Below, piece after piece: positions 20,110 through 31,547 of a stretch of 64,000 nucleotides of DNA. The notes beneath the pieces are model-generated. The model was not told where the DNA came from, did not search any database, and saw only the letters and a program-made list of their open reading frames with translations. Numbering within the stretch: position 1 is the first letter of the stretch; each line of letters opens with the position of its first letter. Source of the DNA: Hirsutella rhossiliensis (taxonomy: Eukaryota > Ascomycota > Sordariomycetes > Hypocreales > Ophiocordycipitaceae); contig NW_025408673.1 in the NCBI RefSeq assembly GCF_020360975.1, positions 3,472,001 through 3,536,000 of the forward strand. Reading direction: 5' to 3'. The position numbers and the translations under genes were made by a program.

Positions 20110-21267
20110 ATGAACGATCATCTTAAAAGTCGCATCACGCCCGCTCCGTCCCTCGAAGGTACTGCTTTCGGTTGCCGTGAAGCTCAACGCTTTACGAAGA
20201 TCGATGTGATCCAGGCCTTCCACCGTCTCCGCATGGACCCTGACTCCGAGTATTTGACCGCCTTTCGCACCCGTTTCGGAACTTTCCGCTGGAAAGTCCT
20301 CCCGTTCGGTCTGAAGGTAGGTCCCGCCTGGTTCCAGCAGTTTATCAACGCGCAGCTTCACGATCTCCTCGACCGGTGCGCCAGCGCCTACGCAGATGAC
20401 GTCCTGATCTACTCGGATAAAGAAGAAGACCACTGGAAAGACTGTCAAGAAGTGATCTGGCGACTCCATCAGGCCAACCTCCAGGGAGACATCAAGAAGT
20501 CTAGATTTAACGTGACCAAGGTTGACTACCTCGGCGTTCTGCTTGAAGCCGGTGTGGGCCTTAGTGTCGACCCTCGGAAAGTTCGATCGATACAAGACTG
20601 GAAGTTTGAAGACCTCCGAGACCGCACCGCGATCCGATCATTCGTTGGCCTATGCAACTTCATCCGTGTTTTCTGCTACCACGCCTCCGGAGTGGCAGAA
20701 CCCTTGAACCGGTTGCTTAAGAAGGATGTTGCCTTTGTGATGGGCCCGGAGCAACGCGAAGCATTTGATCAACTCAAGCGCCTGGCTATCGAAGCCCCGG
20801 TCCTCGCCTTCTTTAGACCAGAACTGCCGACCCGACTGGAGACCGATGCCTCCCGGAATGCCACAGCTGGTGTTCTATGGCAGGAACAGCCTGATCAGAC
20901 CTGGAAGCCCGTTGGATTCTTCTCTAAGACCATGACCCCGGCCGAGCGAGCCTACCCAATCCAAGATCGAGAGCTCCTCGCCGTCGTACAGAGTCTAGAG
21001 CACTTCTACCCAGAGCTCTTAGGCCAGAAGTTCGATGTGATCACCGATCACGAAGCCTTAGTCCATTTCTCTACGAAGCGCCTGCTCTCGGTACGACAGA
21101 TCAGATGGTCCGACTTTCTCGCCCAGTTCGACATCCGTTTCCTCTACCGCCCCGGTCGACTGAACGTAGTCGCCGATGCCCTCTCCAGGAAGACAGCGGA
21201 GCTCCCTACCGTAAAGGCCCGGGAAGCCGAGGAACGCACGGTGACCCTGATCCTCCGGAAAGGCTAG
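20110..21267 (+). pseudogene. Chromovirus reverse transcriptase and RNase H
   Basis: An uninterrupted 385-codon segment. The RT shows FTKIDVIQAFHRLRM, PFGLKVGPAWFQQFIN and the catalytic YADDVLIYS. RNase H follows with LETDASRNATAGVLWQ and DRELLAVVQSLEHF, then SDFLAQFDIRFLYRPGRLNV and ADALSRK. The frame equals that of 18220-19587, but stops lie between. It copies element RNA into DNA in virus-like particles. Confidence 0.93.
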
Positions 21268-21474
21268 GCTTCGCGACCGACTCTCTAGACCCTACGGCCG
21301 CCGGCAACCTGCCCCTCAGAACTTTAGTCCCGAACCTAAGCCTACTAGACCATTAGTTCTGAGGGCCACGAGTGCCCTACAGACCCCAGAAGACCGAGGA
21401 TACAGCAGACGCCCGATCAAGACCGCCCAGAACTAGACCCGAACTCGGTCCCGAAGGGAGCCGAACTCGTTTCG

Positions 21475-22488
21475 TTGATCCGCCAAGAGAACCTCCTCCA
21501 AGACCTCGGCACCCATGGAACACACCTGATCGTACCAGCCCAGACCTCAGACAAGCAGACGTTTCTTCAGACCGCGCTCATTCGCGAAGCCCACGAGCCC
21601 CAGATCTTCGCTCACGCCGGACAGAACAAGGTGATCAAGCTGCTCCAACGAGACTTCTACTGGCCAAGGATGAAGGAGGATATCCGTCGTTATATTCGGA
21701 ACTGCCACGACTGCCGCCGCAACAAAACCCCTCGAGACAAGACCCCTGGACTGCTCCATCCACTGCCCGTACCGACCTCTGTTTGGGAGCACGTCGAATG
21801 TGACGGGAAGGATATGCCGAAAGACCGTTACGGATATGACTATGTTTGGACCTTCGTCTGCAAGCTAAGCCGGATTATCGCCACGCTCCCAGGAAAGAAA
21901 AACGATACGGCAGAAGTCTTAGCTAGCCGCTACTTCCGCTACCTCTATCGTTTCTTCGGTATGCCCTCGTATGGATTTCTGACAACGCTGGACAGTTTAT
22001 TTCTGCCTTCCTCGCAGAGATTAACCGGCTCACGGGAACGAAGCATCGTCATGGAAGCTCCTACACCCTCAGACCCAAGGGGTGTAGAAGTTACAAATCA
22101 ATACCTAGATCAAAAGCTACGATTCTACGTGACGAAGCATCAAGATAACTGGAGTTCCCTGCTGCCCGCCCTCGACTTCGCCCATAACTCGTCTTGGCAC
22201 TCTTCCATCGACATGGCACCGTTAAAAGTAGCCCTAGGCCGAGATATACGAACCCCTGTCACTGCCCCGACTGACAAGACCGCTGCCACCGGACCCGCCG
22301 CCAGAGCTAGGGAACTTGTGCAGACCGCCCAGGAAACCCAGGAAGACGCCAGGAATGCTGCCACCGCCGCTCAAGAACGTCAGAAGGAACAGGCTAATAG
22401 GAAACGACGACCAACCGACTTTGCCATCGGTGACCGAGTTTTCTCAGCAGGAAAGGCTTCGCCACGAACGCTCCGACTACTCGGCTAG
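21475..22488 (+). pseudogene. Chromovirus integrase
   Basis: The zinc-binding HHCC region is visible (HAGQNKVIKLLQRDFYWPRM, then CHDCRRNK), followed by the catalytic core (VECDGKDMPKDRYGYDYVWT). The second catalytic motif, DNAGQFIS near 21980-22005, is in another frame from the surrounding ORF, so an indel lies in the core. Later text (VTKHQDNWSSLLPALDFAHN and DRVF) is family-like. A further shift comes near 22455. Confidence 0.88.
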
Positions 22489-22489
22489 A

Positions 22490-22968
22490 TAACCAATGGT
22501 CAGGTCCGTTCGTAATCCTGGAAGAACGCGGTCATAGCTACGTACTGCAGCTGCCCGAGTCGTACAAAATGAAGAACCTATTCCACGCCGACCGTCTTCG
22601 AAAAGCAGCCGATAACCCTTGCCCCAGCAGATCCAGACACCTCCGCCACCCGAGGAGATCAACGGAGAACCCGAGTGGGAGGTTGATCAAGTCCAGCAGT
22701 CTCGAGTAACCGGTAGGAGTCGACGACTGGAATACCAGGTCTTATGGAAGGGATGTGACCTGATGAGACCTGGTACCCGGCTAGGAATTTCCGTAACGCA
22801 CCAATAGCATTGAAGGTATTCCACGATGAACATCCGGACGCAGCAGGCCCACCCGTCAACCTGCAATACTGGATCGAATGTGCTGCAGCGGAGGAGGGCT
22901 GCGAGGAACGAGACGATGATGACACAGCAGAGAAAGCCGTGAAACCAAGAACCCGCCGCCACGACTGA
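22490..22968 (+). pseudogene. Integrase C-terminal region with chromodomain
   Basis: After a frame change the text reads WSGPFVILEERGHSYVLQLP and FHADRLRKA, then, in a further frame, [20 protein letters not shown] and [10 protein letters not shown], which is a chromodomain. Chromodomains on such integrases are known to direct insertion to modified histones. The tail (FHDEHPDAAGPP, LQYWIECA) closes before the 3' LTR. Confidence 0.82.
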
Positions 22969-23008
22969 CTACCTTGATACGCATATCAAGGCCTTAGACG
23001 GGGGGTAG

Positions 23009-23265
23009 TGTCACGACCCTGCGCGCCAGCGTAGAGACACCAGCGCAGAACCTCACCAGTGTCACGTGCCCAAGCAGCATCACGTGCCCACGTGCGACCT
23101 CGTGCTTACCTGAGCGCTGCTGAGGTAACCTCGTGCATATGCACATAAGGGCCAGCTCGGTCGTGTAGTCTAGTCTTTCTTTCTTGCTCCTTAGCTTTGA
23201 GTCTTCGTTCATAGTGCCAATACATCTTTATAGCCGTCAAGGCTCGTATGTGCCTGGCCGTAACA
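23009..23265 (+). repeat. 3' LTR of the chromovirus
   Basis: 257 bp; by eye it matches the 5' LTR at every position, which implies very recent insertion. It is followed directly by the GCCCG duplication. Confidence 0.95.
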
Positions 23266-24505
23266 GCCCGCGTCTTGCTGCCTCCGCCCGCGTGGCTGCT
23301 CACAGCGGAATATGCGCCCCTGCGGTCGGGTGCCGACAATTCCCCAACCTCCGTCTTCTTTAGCCTTAACCTCTCGATTTACGGCCAGTCGATTCTTGAC
23401 ACCGACTGGACCGAGCAGTGGTTCTTTATGAACGGCCGCGTCCACCCCTACGCCCTTGCGTGGGAGGTCGAACAGCGCGACGGCCTGGAGTCTGACACGG
23501 GCGGCACCGTTCTCTATACCATGCCCGCCCTCGTCGTCCGCGACCAGGGCTACCAGCCGTAGGCGGGTCCCATTCCCCGCGCGTGGCAGCGAGGAAATGG
23601 GTAGCTAAATCTGTCCTAAAGCGTTCTTCCTAGGCTCTTTGCCTCTATGGACGACTTCCCCACGTCCCGCCTGTTGTTTCCTTCACCGGCCTCGTCGTCG
23701 GCACCGGCCACTCCTGCTGCGGAGGGACCTGCTGCCAGGCCTAGACACCGCCCAACTTAGATGTTGCGGCTTCGTCCTCCTATCTACCTACGTCGCCCGG
23801 GGAACCCGGATAAGATCCCCTTTAAGGGCTTCCACCCTTCCAGGCCTTCGTCATCTTCCTATTCACGCCAACCCCTGGGCCGTCCTATGTAAGAAGATGG
23901 CCGAGAGGCGAAACTCTTCCTTTCAGCCTAATGTCCCCTTTACCTGCACAGGCAAGGTCGCTGGCCTGCTGGACCACGGCGTCATGGTTCACCCGCCGGG
24001 CTCTGACCGTGACTTTGTTTTTATAGTCGTCCCGGATTCCTGGACTTTTCTCGACAAGTCGTCCACCTCTATGGCTGCGATGACACCGCTACCCTCTACG
24101 CCACCAAAACGACAACAGTCCTCCGCTTCTGCCGCTTTTCATAATATGCGCGCTGCCTCTATGTCCGTGGTTATCCCTAGCACTCTCCCAATTAGTCCTC
24201 CGTCCTTAGCCGCGGCTGCGCCTTCGACTTGCTCCCCCACGCCGCCCCAAAAGCGCCATTATCCTGAACCTGCCGATACGCCGACGAAGCGACCGTGCCT
24301 GACGCAACAGGCCTCTGTGCCTTCTTCTTCCCCTATCCCTGGCCCCTTGGCTACTCAATCCTTCTCGGTCTCGGCTGTCTCATCCATTCCCGACCCGGAT
24401 GTATCATCTAAACAGGGTCCCGCCTCGGAAACCCGCCCCTTGATTCGATTGTCGCCCACCCGTAGCCTCACCGGCCCGCCCGCCTCGAAACCGTCACCCA
24501 GCTAA
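23266..24505 (+). pseudogene. Helitron B accessory gene, 3' piece
   Basis: Continues from 17118: ARVLLPPPAWLLTAEYAPLR, SLNLSIYGQSILDTDWTEQW, HPYALAWEVEQRDG, VVRDQGYQP, then the intron 23559-23633. The second part has PFTCTGKVAGLLDHGVM and DFVFIVVPDSWTFLDK, and a Ser/Pro tail with PPQKRHYPEPADTPTKRP. The two blocks TCTGKV-GLLDH and DxVFIxVPDSWTF are the best-conserved parts against copy A. A shift near 23680-23830 spoils the region after the intron. The stop is at 24505. Confidence 0.62.
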
Positions 24506-24921
24506 GAGAACGATAGATATAGAATAATAAGGCAAGTTTACTGTCGGCTGGGATTTCTTGAACAGCTCATGTTAGTTGACCTTTATTTTATCTACTCTTA
24601 TATTACTTGATAGAGGCCTTGACCTGGCACATTATGTCGTGAATCGTCACTTACACCTACCAAACTAAACCTCGTCCCTTCGTATATCGTCCTAACTTCC
24701 TATCACCCTCCCAACTTTGAGTCTTTCCTGCCTCCCCTTTCCTACCTTGAGTCTTCCTAACTTTCCAACCTTAACTTAAAGTCTTTTCTTTCTAACTTCC
24801 CCCTCTTAACTAATCTTAAATCTTCCTAGCTTCCCTTTCTGAGCTTGGATCTTTTAGCTTGAGTCTTTCCAAACCTCCCCTTCCAACCGCAAGTCTTTCC
24901 AACCGCAAGTCTTTGCCTTGT
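24506..24921. other. Pyrimidine-rich junction between Helitron B and C
   Basis: From about 24660 the plus strand is strongly pyrimidine-rich, with a loose recurrent GAGTCTTTCC / AAGTCTTT word. No gene. It separates the accessory gene of B from the 3' terminal block of C, so the B/C junction must lie here or at 24922. Confidence 0.55.
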
Positions 24922-25014
24922 GCCTTGAGGAACGAAAGGACTTCATTAGCGCGCGGGGAAAAAAGGCCCCAGACTGCTTCACCCCCACATCCTCCGCCTC
25001 TGATTGGCTGATTT
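24922..25014. repeat. Helitron C 3' terminal block
   Basis: 93 bp identical to 8036-8128 beside Helitron B, beginning GCCTTGAGGAACGAAAGGAC. Read in the Helitron direction it holds GGGGCCTTTTTTCCCCGCGC followed by GCTAA, that is, a GGGG/CCCC hairpin then CTAA, which resembles a Helitron 3' end (hairpin then CTRR). The outer CCTT...AAGG word then borders unrelated sequence. Confidence 0.7.
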
Positions 25015-25362
25015 ATTTCCTCTTTCGGAATAAAAGATCCCGTGTGATTGGTCGCCGACCCTTCCGTCCCTCCCTCATCATTGGTCGCTGCCGCCTTTTC
25101 TTGCCCCTCTCATGCCTTGCCCTGTTTCCCCCCCGTTTATACTCCTGTTTACCCCCTTGCCAATGCCAATGCCAATGCCAACCTTTTCCTTTCGTCCGCC
25201 GGTTTTCTTATTGTGTCTAAAACTTGCGTCTTTTGTCTTTGCCCTTTCGTTCATGCCTTTCTAGCGGGTTCTTCCTTCAAGTCTAAAGTCGCCCTCGTTG
25301 ATCGCTGCTGCCCAGTGCCCTTGTCTTCTTGCCCGCCGGCGCTCCTCCGTCTTCTCCCCTCG

Positions 25363-26960
25363 TCACCTCACCCTGACAACTCTCCTTGACTCTTCAGCGT
25401 CGCCATCCGACCGACGCAAAGCTTCCTCGACAGTCCTCTCGCTTAGCACCTCCAGCCTGGCCTGCGCGGCGGTCATCTCTTCGGGGACTCGGTTGCCCAC
25501 CAAGTCTCTCTCCGCACCTTGGACACGAGCGTGATGCCGTCTAGCGTTCGACAGCGCGATAGCTGCACATATAAGCTGTACGGGTCGCATTGCGAGGCAC
25601 GGCCCTTCCATCGACTTTCGTCGTCCGTGTCCCCGCAGCTCCAGGGCCACGCGCTCTGGCGTTCTGCCCTGCACCTTGTAGTCCGTGCAGGCGAAGGCTG
25701 CTGCGCACGGCAATCCCTTCCGGCTGACGTCGTTCTGCTGCCACGGCCGCTTTCGTTGGCAGTGTATCCTGACGCTCATCGGCGTTAACAAGATCGTGCC
25801 CGGCGGCATCCCGACGAAGTGGAGGTCCTTTGTCGTCGCCGATTCCAGTAATATCCCCGCCGGCGGCCCGAAGTGGATCGTCATGTCGGACGAGATTCGA
25901 TGCCCTGGGGACGCCTTGTCGACAATGACCTCCACCGCCGAGTAGCCGGCGCCGTTCACCAGCTTCAGCCCCTGATGGGTGTTGTGGTTCACGACGACCG
26001 GCATCCCGGCCACGAACATGAAGACGGCCGGCACGGGATCGCGCTATCGTCGCCTTGATTGAGTACCATGATCGCTTCTTCCTCGGTCGGCAGGCCCTCC
26101 TTCCACTTGTGCTCGGAGATGAAGATGCGCATCGTCGACCGCTGCTGGACCCGGAACGCCAAGCTTGCCTCCATGTTTAGGTTCCACCGATTCCTGTTCA
26201 GCGGCGTCACCACGGTGATGCCAGTCTCCCAAGGGATCCGCCTGCCCTCGCGGTAGCACCTTGAGTTGAGGAGGTCCAGATCCGTGCGGTCCTGCACACC
26301 CTGCCGGATCCGCTTCAGCAGCCCCTGCAATTCCGGATCACCGGCGGCGCGCATTTGCTCGTTCAACATGACGACCGTCGTGAATCTCTTCCACAGCGCG
26401 TGCGCTTTGTCGTGCTGGTGCCGCTGCTCGGCCTTGAACGAGTTGTCTACGTCCCACGAGATGGCCGCGCTCGGCAGGACGATCGACCTCTCTTGGACCG
26501 GCCGGAACTGCTGAAAGTCTCCGCAGAAGAGGACGATGGGGATCCCCCCGAAATCTTTCTGCGATCCGCGAAGCCGACAGAGTCGCTCGTTTATGGCGTG
26601 CAGCGTCCGCGCTCCGAGCATGCTCACCTCGTCGATGACAAGCACGTCCTTCTCCTGCCAGTCCATCCGAGACTGGCCGTGGATGAACCGCTCCGCCCGT
26701 TTTGCCAGCCGCACCCCGTCAAGGTCCTTGGCTGTGTTCGCGCCGCCCGCCCCTCGGTCTTTAGTGAACCCGCAGGCGGAGTGGATCGTGATGCCGTTGA
26801 TCTGCGCCGCGGCAGTCCCTGACGTCGCCGTGATCAGCAGACGATTCGAAAGGCTCTTCCCACTGAACAGCTCGACGAGTGCCCCAATGATCCGCGACTT
26901 GCCGGTGCCCCCCTCGCCGCCGACGAACTGGCAGAGCTGGCCGGCATCGCCCTATTCGTT
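25363..26960 (-). pseudogene. Helitron C helicase (PIF1-like), frameshifted
   Basis: Walker A GGEGGTGKSRIIGALVELF near 26880-26930; Walker B DVLVIDEVSMLGARTLHAIN near 26640; GDFQQFRPVQERS near 26515; TPLNRNRWNLNMEASLAF near 26190; and FACTDYKVQGRTPERVALEL near 25650. Motif VI is damaged: the copy reads ...TRTAYMCSYRA or QLICAAIA instead of SLYVQLSR, from shifts near 25560-25620. Other shifts are near 26040 and 26950. The stop is at 25363. This copy could not make a working helicase as read. Confidence 0.88.
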
Positions 26961-27805
26961 TGTCGCATCAAATCGAGCTGGCGGCATATTATTAGGAAAG
27001 CGATCGACTGCCTCTTGTTCAGCGTTAGCCGTGTTGACAACTCCTTGCCCGCCGCGAAGAAGGAGGTCGATGGGCCAAGCTGGACGCGCATTCCCGCTTC
27101 TGCGTCGCTAGCCGTGTCGTCGGAGTCGGCTGTCGTCATTTCGACGTCGTCCTCCCCGAAGCCGGTCATCACCCTCCGCAACGCAGCTCGGCGATCGCTT
27201 TCCCGGACTGCGACTGTGGTTTGTACGCCTTGGATCATTCTCTCCCTTTCCCTCGACGCACTTATCTGCTGCGACTTGATAGCCTTGACCTGATCCTGCG
27301 GCGGTAGTGCGGCCCCGGAAAATACCCGCCCTGGCATGCTTATGCACCTCAACCCTTGTTCGGGAATCGCGATGGCCTCGAGCTCGGCCGTTGAGCAGAG
27401 CGCCGATTGCTGGAATCGACAGAGCTGCCGCATCATTGCCATGAGCTCCGGCGACTTGGCCGTCACCTGATTCGTGCCCACTGCGCCTCGGACGACGTCG
27501 ATCAGGCGCGTTGCGTCTCCGATGTTGTTGGACCGATACGTCGCTGCAAATTCTGCGCCCGCCTCGCCTGTCTCGCCCTCCTCGACGTGGGCGACCGTGG
27601 AATCGCCATCGCCGGATGAGGCCGCCCATTGCTTGGCGTCGCGCTTTGCGTCTTCGGCTGATCGTCGAAGCAGCTGCACGTTGTCGACGAGACATGATAT
27701 TCTCGGGGCCAGCGCCTCTCGCGCCCGCTCCCAGATGCTATTGATCTCACCTGTTTCTTCGCACAGAAAGGACTCCCACGGCACAAATAGCGCAAGATGC
27801 TGCAC
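26834..27805 (-). CDS. Helitron C Rep-helicase linker
   Basis: Conserved linker beginning QHLALFVPWESFLCEETGEI, then NVQLLRRSAEDAKRDAKQWA, PPQDQVKAIKSQQ and GPSTSFFAAGKELSTRLTLN, matching copy B over its whole length. It leaves the family sequence after RLTLNKRQSIAFLIICRQLD near 26960, where the Walker A frame takes over. No function can be assigned to the linker itself. Confidence 0.8.
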   Translation of the reverse strand: MQHLALFVPWESFLCEETGEINSIWERAREALAPRISCLVDNVQLLRRSAEDAKRDAKQWAASSGDGDSTVAHVEEGETGEAGAEFAATYRSNNIGDATRLIDVVRGAVGTNQVTAKSPELMAMMRQLCRFQQSALCSTAELEAIAIPEQGLRCISMPGRVFSGAALPPQDQVKAIKSQQISASRERERMIQGVQTTVAVRESDRRAALRRVMTGFGEDDVEMTTADSDDTASDAEAGMRVQLGPSTSFFAAGKELSTRLTLNKRQSIAFLIICRQLDLMRQTNRAMPASSASSSAARGAPASRGSLGHSSSCSVGRAFRIVC

Positions 27806-28066
27806 GGCTGCCCTTTAAGGGGAGGGGAGGTTAGCCACTCTGATGATGCCTGCCGGCAGGGCGGTTGCTATACACACCTCCGGTGGCACGACTCCTCGTC
27901 GTCGTTGTGGCCGAAGTCCTTGCTCAGGTAGCCATCGAGGCAGACGGTAGCATGCTTGCCCGGCCGCCTGAGCACCTGGACCCAGCGTCTCCCTGGCGCC
28001 CATCCATCCTCGAAGGGCACCTCCCCCCAGGCCGCACAGCTCTCATCCTTACTGGTGCGTTTTAGT

Positions 28067-28942
28067 CTAACGAGCGATATGTAGTCGTATAAGCATAGCC
28101 CTCGCAGGAGCTCTCCCGGTGCTGGTACGCCTCAACGTGGAGATCCTCAGGCCTGCTTCTTCGACAACGACCGACTCATTCAGAGCATCATCTATGGCCG
28201 CCGCGCCATTTGCTCGTCGGAGATACGGCCACCGTCGAAAGACTTCCCAGTACAGCAGAGATGTGTTCAGGTACGCCCAGGCGCTGCTGTTGGTGAACTC
28301 GGCCGGATATCCCAGAAGATGAGCGATGACCTCGACCTGAGACAGCGGACGCTCCGTGAACACACGATTCGCCACCCTCATCAAGAACTGTCGCGTCCTG
28401 TTCCCCTTGGCGGCGTCATCGCCAACAGCACCTCCACCGTCGTCCTGTCCTCCGTTGGCCGTGCCGTCACCCGTTGAGGCGGCCAGGAGATCGGCCGCGG
28501 CCGCCACACGCTTCCACACCGGGTCCTCCACCTTCGTCGCGTAGTTCGTGACATAATACATAAGGGCCATGGCCTTGCGCTGCGTCGCAATGAAGGAAAT
28601 GTCGTGGTTGTGCCGGAGCCCAACAGCGATAGCCTTGTTCCATCGATTGACCATGCTGTGAGTCCTCCGGATCTGCAACACCCCGTCTGCCGTGATGGCG
28701 GTCTTGTCGACCAACCTCCATGGAGACTTAAACCGGCAGAGATTCCCTTTCCGCGCTCCTTTGCCCAAGGAATACTTGACACAGGTCGGGCTATGCGTGT
28801 GAACCTGTGTAGCGCCGGCACAGAAGTTGGCCTCCTCGTCAAACGCGTCCGAGAACTGCTCGGTGTTGTCTAGCAGGGAACCAATATCGGACGTCACAGA
28901 TCGCTCCGCTTGCACGGCGCGGAACCCTTCCTGGTCCAGATC
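28067..28942 (-). pseudogene. Helitron C Rep domain, catalytic tyrosine exon
   Basis: Begins at the 3' splice site with DLDQEGFRAVQAERSV. Contains NFCAGATQVHTHSPTCVKYS, WNKAIAVGLRHNHDISFIAT and the catalytic Tyr-x3-Tyr motif LMYYVTNYATK, then LLGYPAEFTNSSAWAYLNTS. It loses frame near 28110. Between 27805 and 28067 the family sequence is shortened relative to copy B: the GKHGKRAVERDRN stretch is missing. Confidence 0.85.
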
Positions 28943-29024
28943 CTGCCTTGCACGTCAGCCCAACCCCGTTTGTCCATCGGAAGAGCACTTCAGGCCGCCA
29001 GCGACGCACCTTGGGCATTCTTAC
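28943..29024 (-). other. Intron in Helitron C Rep gene
   Basis: 82 nt, donor GTAAGA, branch-like GGCTGAC, acceptor AAGGCAG. Splicing gives FSE-DLDQEGFRAVQAERS in frame, in line with intronless D2 (HECLEEDAGKAVRQE). Confidence 0.8.
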
Positions 29025-31547
29025 CTCGGAGAAGACACTATCGACGTATTGGATGATTCGTTCGCGATACGCCGCCTGATCCTCCCCGTGGATGTCGGCA
29101 AGCATCGAGCTGAGATGTGCGTTTCCTTGCAACCAGAGCAAGCCGTGAACATGAAGCGCCCCTCGTTCGTTGGTCTCCACGGCGCCATAGTACTTGCTGA
29201 TGCGCCCGAATACCGACTCTTCGCCGACTTTCACGTAATGATCGAAGAACAGCTTCATCTCCCGGTGGAAGAATACGGCGGAGCTCATGGGGTCCGATAT
29301 GGCCAGCCGTGCCCGTTTGTACGCATTTCCAAGGCCTTCCAGGAACTCCTCGGCCGCGTCGGGATCGCGTGTGCGGTATGCCGCCAGTCGCAGCTTCACC
29401 GGGTTCGTAATGTCATTCGGGTTGATGGTGAACCAGATGGCCGGCACGCCATAGCCGACGATGAGCGACTGGATTTTCCGCCGCATATTGAGGCGGACCT
29501 CTCTCGACATGGGCTGTTGGTGGCCGTAAAGCGAGAGGCTCCTGAGAAGCTCCTTCACGCCACCATCCGTCGTCTTGCCCGAGCTCTCCAACTCGACCCT
29601 CGCCGCCCCCAACCTTTCTGCGGTCATCGAACGCACCATGCGCTCTACCTTGCGGAAGTTCTTCCTCGCCACACTCAACATGCTGACCCGGCGGTTCCTC
29701 GACCGCACCCCCATGTTGAAGACGAGAAATGCGAAGATGTGGTGCAGCGCGAATCGACCACCATGGCGCCGGAGCACGATGTCGGCCCACATCCGAAGGT
29801 TCAAGCTTCGAGAGGATACGAGCTCTCCCGCGGCCGCCTCTGCCTCGACAGCCCTACCTCGCAAGTTGGCCGTGGCCGTCCCCGCGTCGACCATGGTCTC
29901 TTCAACCAGCCTTGGTCCCCCAACGCCAAATGGGAACAGGGTCGGGAACGTCCTGGCGAAGAAGGACGCCTCAAAGGAATTGGCAAATTCGGCCCCCCGC
30001 GAAACCCGGATGTATGGCTCACAACCATCGTCGCCACGCGCTCGAACCCCCCCCGCCGAGGACCCGACCCACGCTCTCGGGCCCGCACGGCCATCGTCGG
30101 CACCTTCACCAACAGCGTCGCAGGCAAACCGCAGCTTCTCCACGTCCGCGACGTCTGGCGGTCCGTCGAGCGCAAACATGCCAGAAGACGTCGCCTCGTT
30201 GATCGCTGGAACGTTCTGATCGGGGCCACGTTCAATTCCATCGCGAACCTCACCTTCTCCGTTGGGCCCGTGGCCTTCACCCTGGCCCCCTGCTTCTTGC
30301 CCATGGTTGAGCAGGGCGAAGAGCTCCTCGATCTCCACCGACCCCTCGTCGTCCATGGCACGCTCCGTGGGAGGCACAACGTGCGCCGTCCGCGCCTTCT
30401 CCCACGCAGATGGCTCGTTCCGCTCCATGCGATCGTACACCGACGACGGCACCCCGTCTATCGGATCTCCCCAGCTCTCCATCTCCGCCGCGTCGATCTC
30501 GATCTCGGCGTAGTGGGGATTGTTCCTCTTCAGCCAGACAAGGGCCCTCTCGACCACCCGCCGCCTCACCGACAAGAGACTCGACAGGTCGCTCGGTGCC
30601 GGCTTCTCCGCGCCCTGCCACGAGACGTGGATCTCATCCAGTGCTTGCAAAAGGGGGTGCGGGAGCACTTTGGTCGCCAGCTCCTGCACATTGTTCGGAA
30701 ACACTGTGATGTGGCCCTTGACGTGCCTCGGGTATCTCACGGCCTGCCTCTGGCCGCCCGGAATGCTATACCTCGTGACAAACCCATAACACGAGTTCAG
30801 CGAGACGAGCTTCTCTTCGACCGGCGTGAGTCCCTTGAGCTCATCGGGGAACATGTGCTCGCAGCCAAGGCGACTATGAAGGTGGACGGCCGGCGACAGA
30901 CTCCCGCGCGCCAGGCATCGGCCACACTCGGCGCACACCGACACGGACTCGCCCTCGGGAAAGCAGCTCCGGCATGAGAATGGTGAGCGGCCTCCCTTTG
31001 GGACGCAGCTCGACAGCCATCGATCCCATGTGATCTCCCTCAGCTCCTCTCTCGTACGCTTGCGGTAGCACAGCATGCACGTCCGTATCGGCAACGTGCT
31101 CGCATCGTGAAACACCCGGTAAAAGTCTCGCACCGTCGACACCTTCCTCTCGAGCGATATTGGCGTACACCACGTCTGATCGTTAGACAATCTCTCCTTT
31201 ATGGCAAAGTCTTCCTCCAAAAAGCCCAGCACACTCGCCAGGTCCTCGGCCTGCAGCTCCCGTCTCCTCTGCCTTCCGATTCCACTTCGAACCTGTTTTG
31301 TCGGGCGCTCGTCCCGGCTACGAAGACGGGCTCTCTTCTCCCGCCTCCTGGGCTGCCTCTGTCCGCTCGGCTCAGCGTCCGCTAGCCCTGCCGCGCCATC
31401 GTCCATACCCCGATCTGGTACTCCCTTTACCCGCCAACTCCGTCCCCGATGGCGCTTGGGCAAACCCCATGCAATCGATGCTGCTAATTGCTCGCTTCGT
31501 CTTGGGTTTTCGAATACCGGCTCCTTGGGCCGGATAGGTCGAAGAAG
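29025..31547 (-). CDS. Helitron C N-terminal region: DUF6570-like domain and Rep N-half
   Basis: A long open frame (at least 840 codons). It starts within the truncated repeat extension (RPIRPKEPVFENPRRSEQL) at the junction with a copia fragment, so its own start is lost. Order: KQVRSGIGRQRRRELQAEDL; CMLCYRKR, CRSCFPEG, CAECGRC, GCEHMFPDELKG; VKGHITVFPNNVQ; SSGMFALDGPPDVADVEK; FPTLFPFGVGGPR; RHGGRFALHHIFAFLVFNMG; PAIWFTINPNDITNPVK; HUH motif GALHVHGLLWLQG. It is the best-preserved Rep N-half in the window. Confidence 0.9.

Larger units (their letters stand above)
17119..23265 (+). mobile_element. Full-length Ty3/gypsy chromovirus LTR retrotransposon
   Basis: A 6147-bp element with 257-bp direct LTRs (17119-17375 and 23009-23265) that read as identical, flanked by the 5-bp duplication GCCCG (17114-17118 and 23266-23270). 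Domain order is gag with zinc knuckle, protease, reverse transcriptase, RNase H, integrase, chromodomain, which is the chromovirus order. A G-rich run just before 23009 (GACGGGGGG) is the likely polypurine tract. The primer-binding site after 17375 is not obvious. Genes are split by several frameshifts despite the identical LTRs. Confidence 0.97.

Noticed and set aside
28827..30977. A 716-codon open frame on the plus strand
   Set aside because: It is the antisense shadow of the GC-rich Helitron C Rep gene; the minus-strand text has all family motifs and the plus-strand text none.
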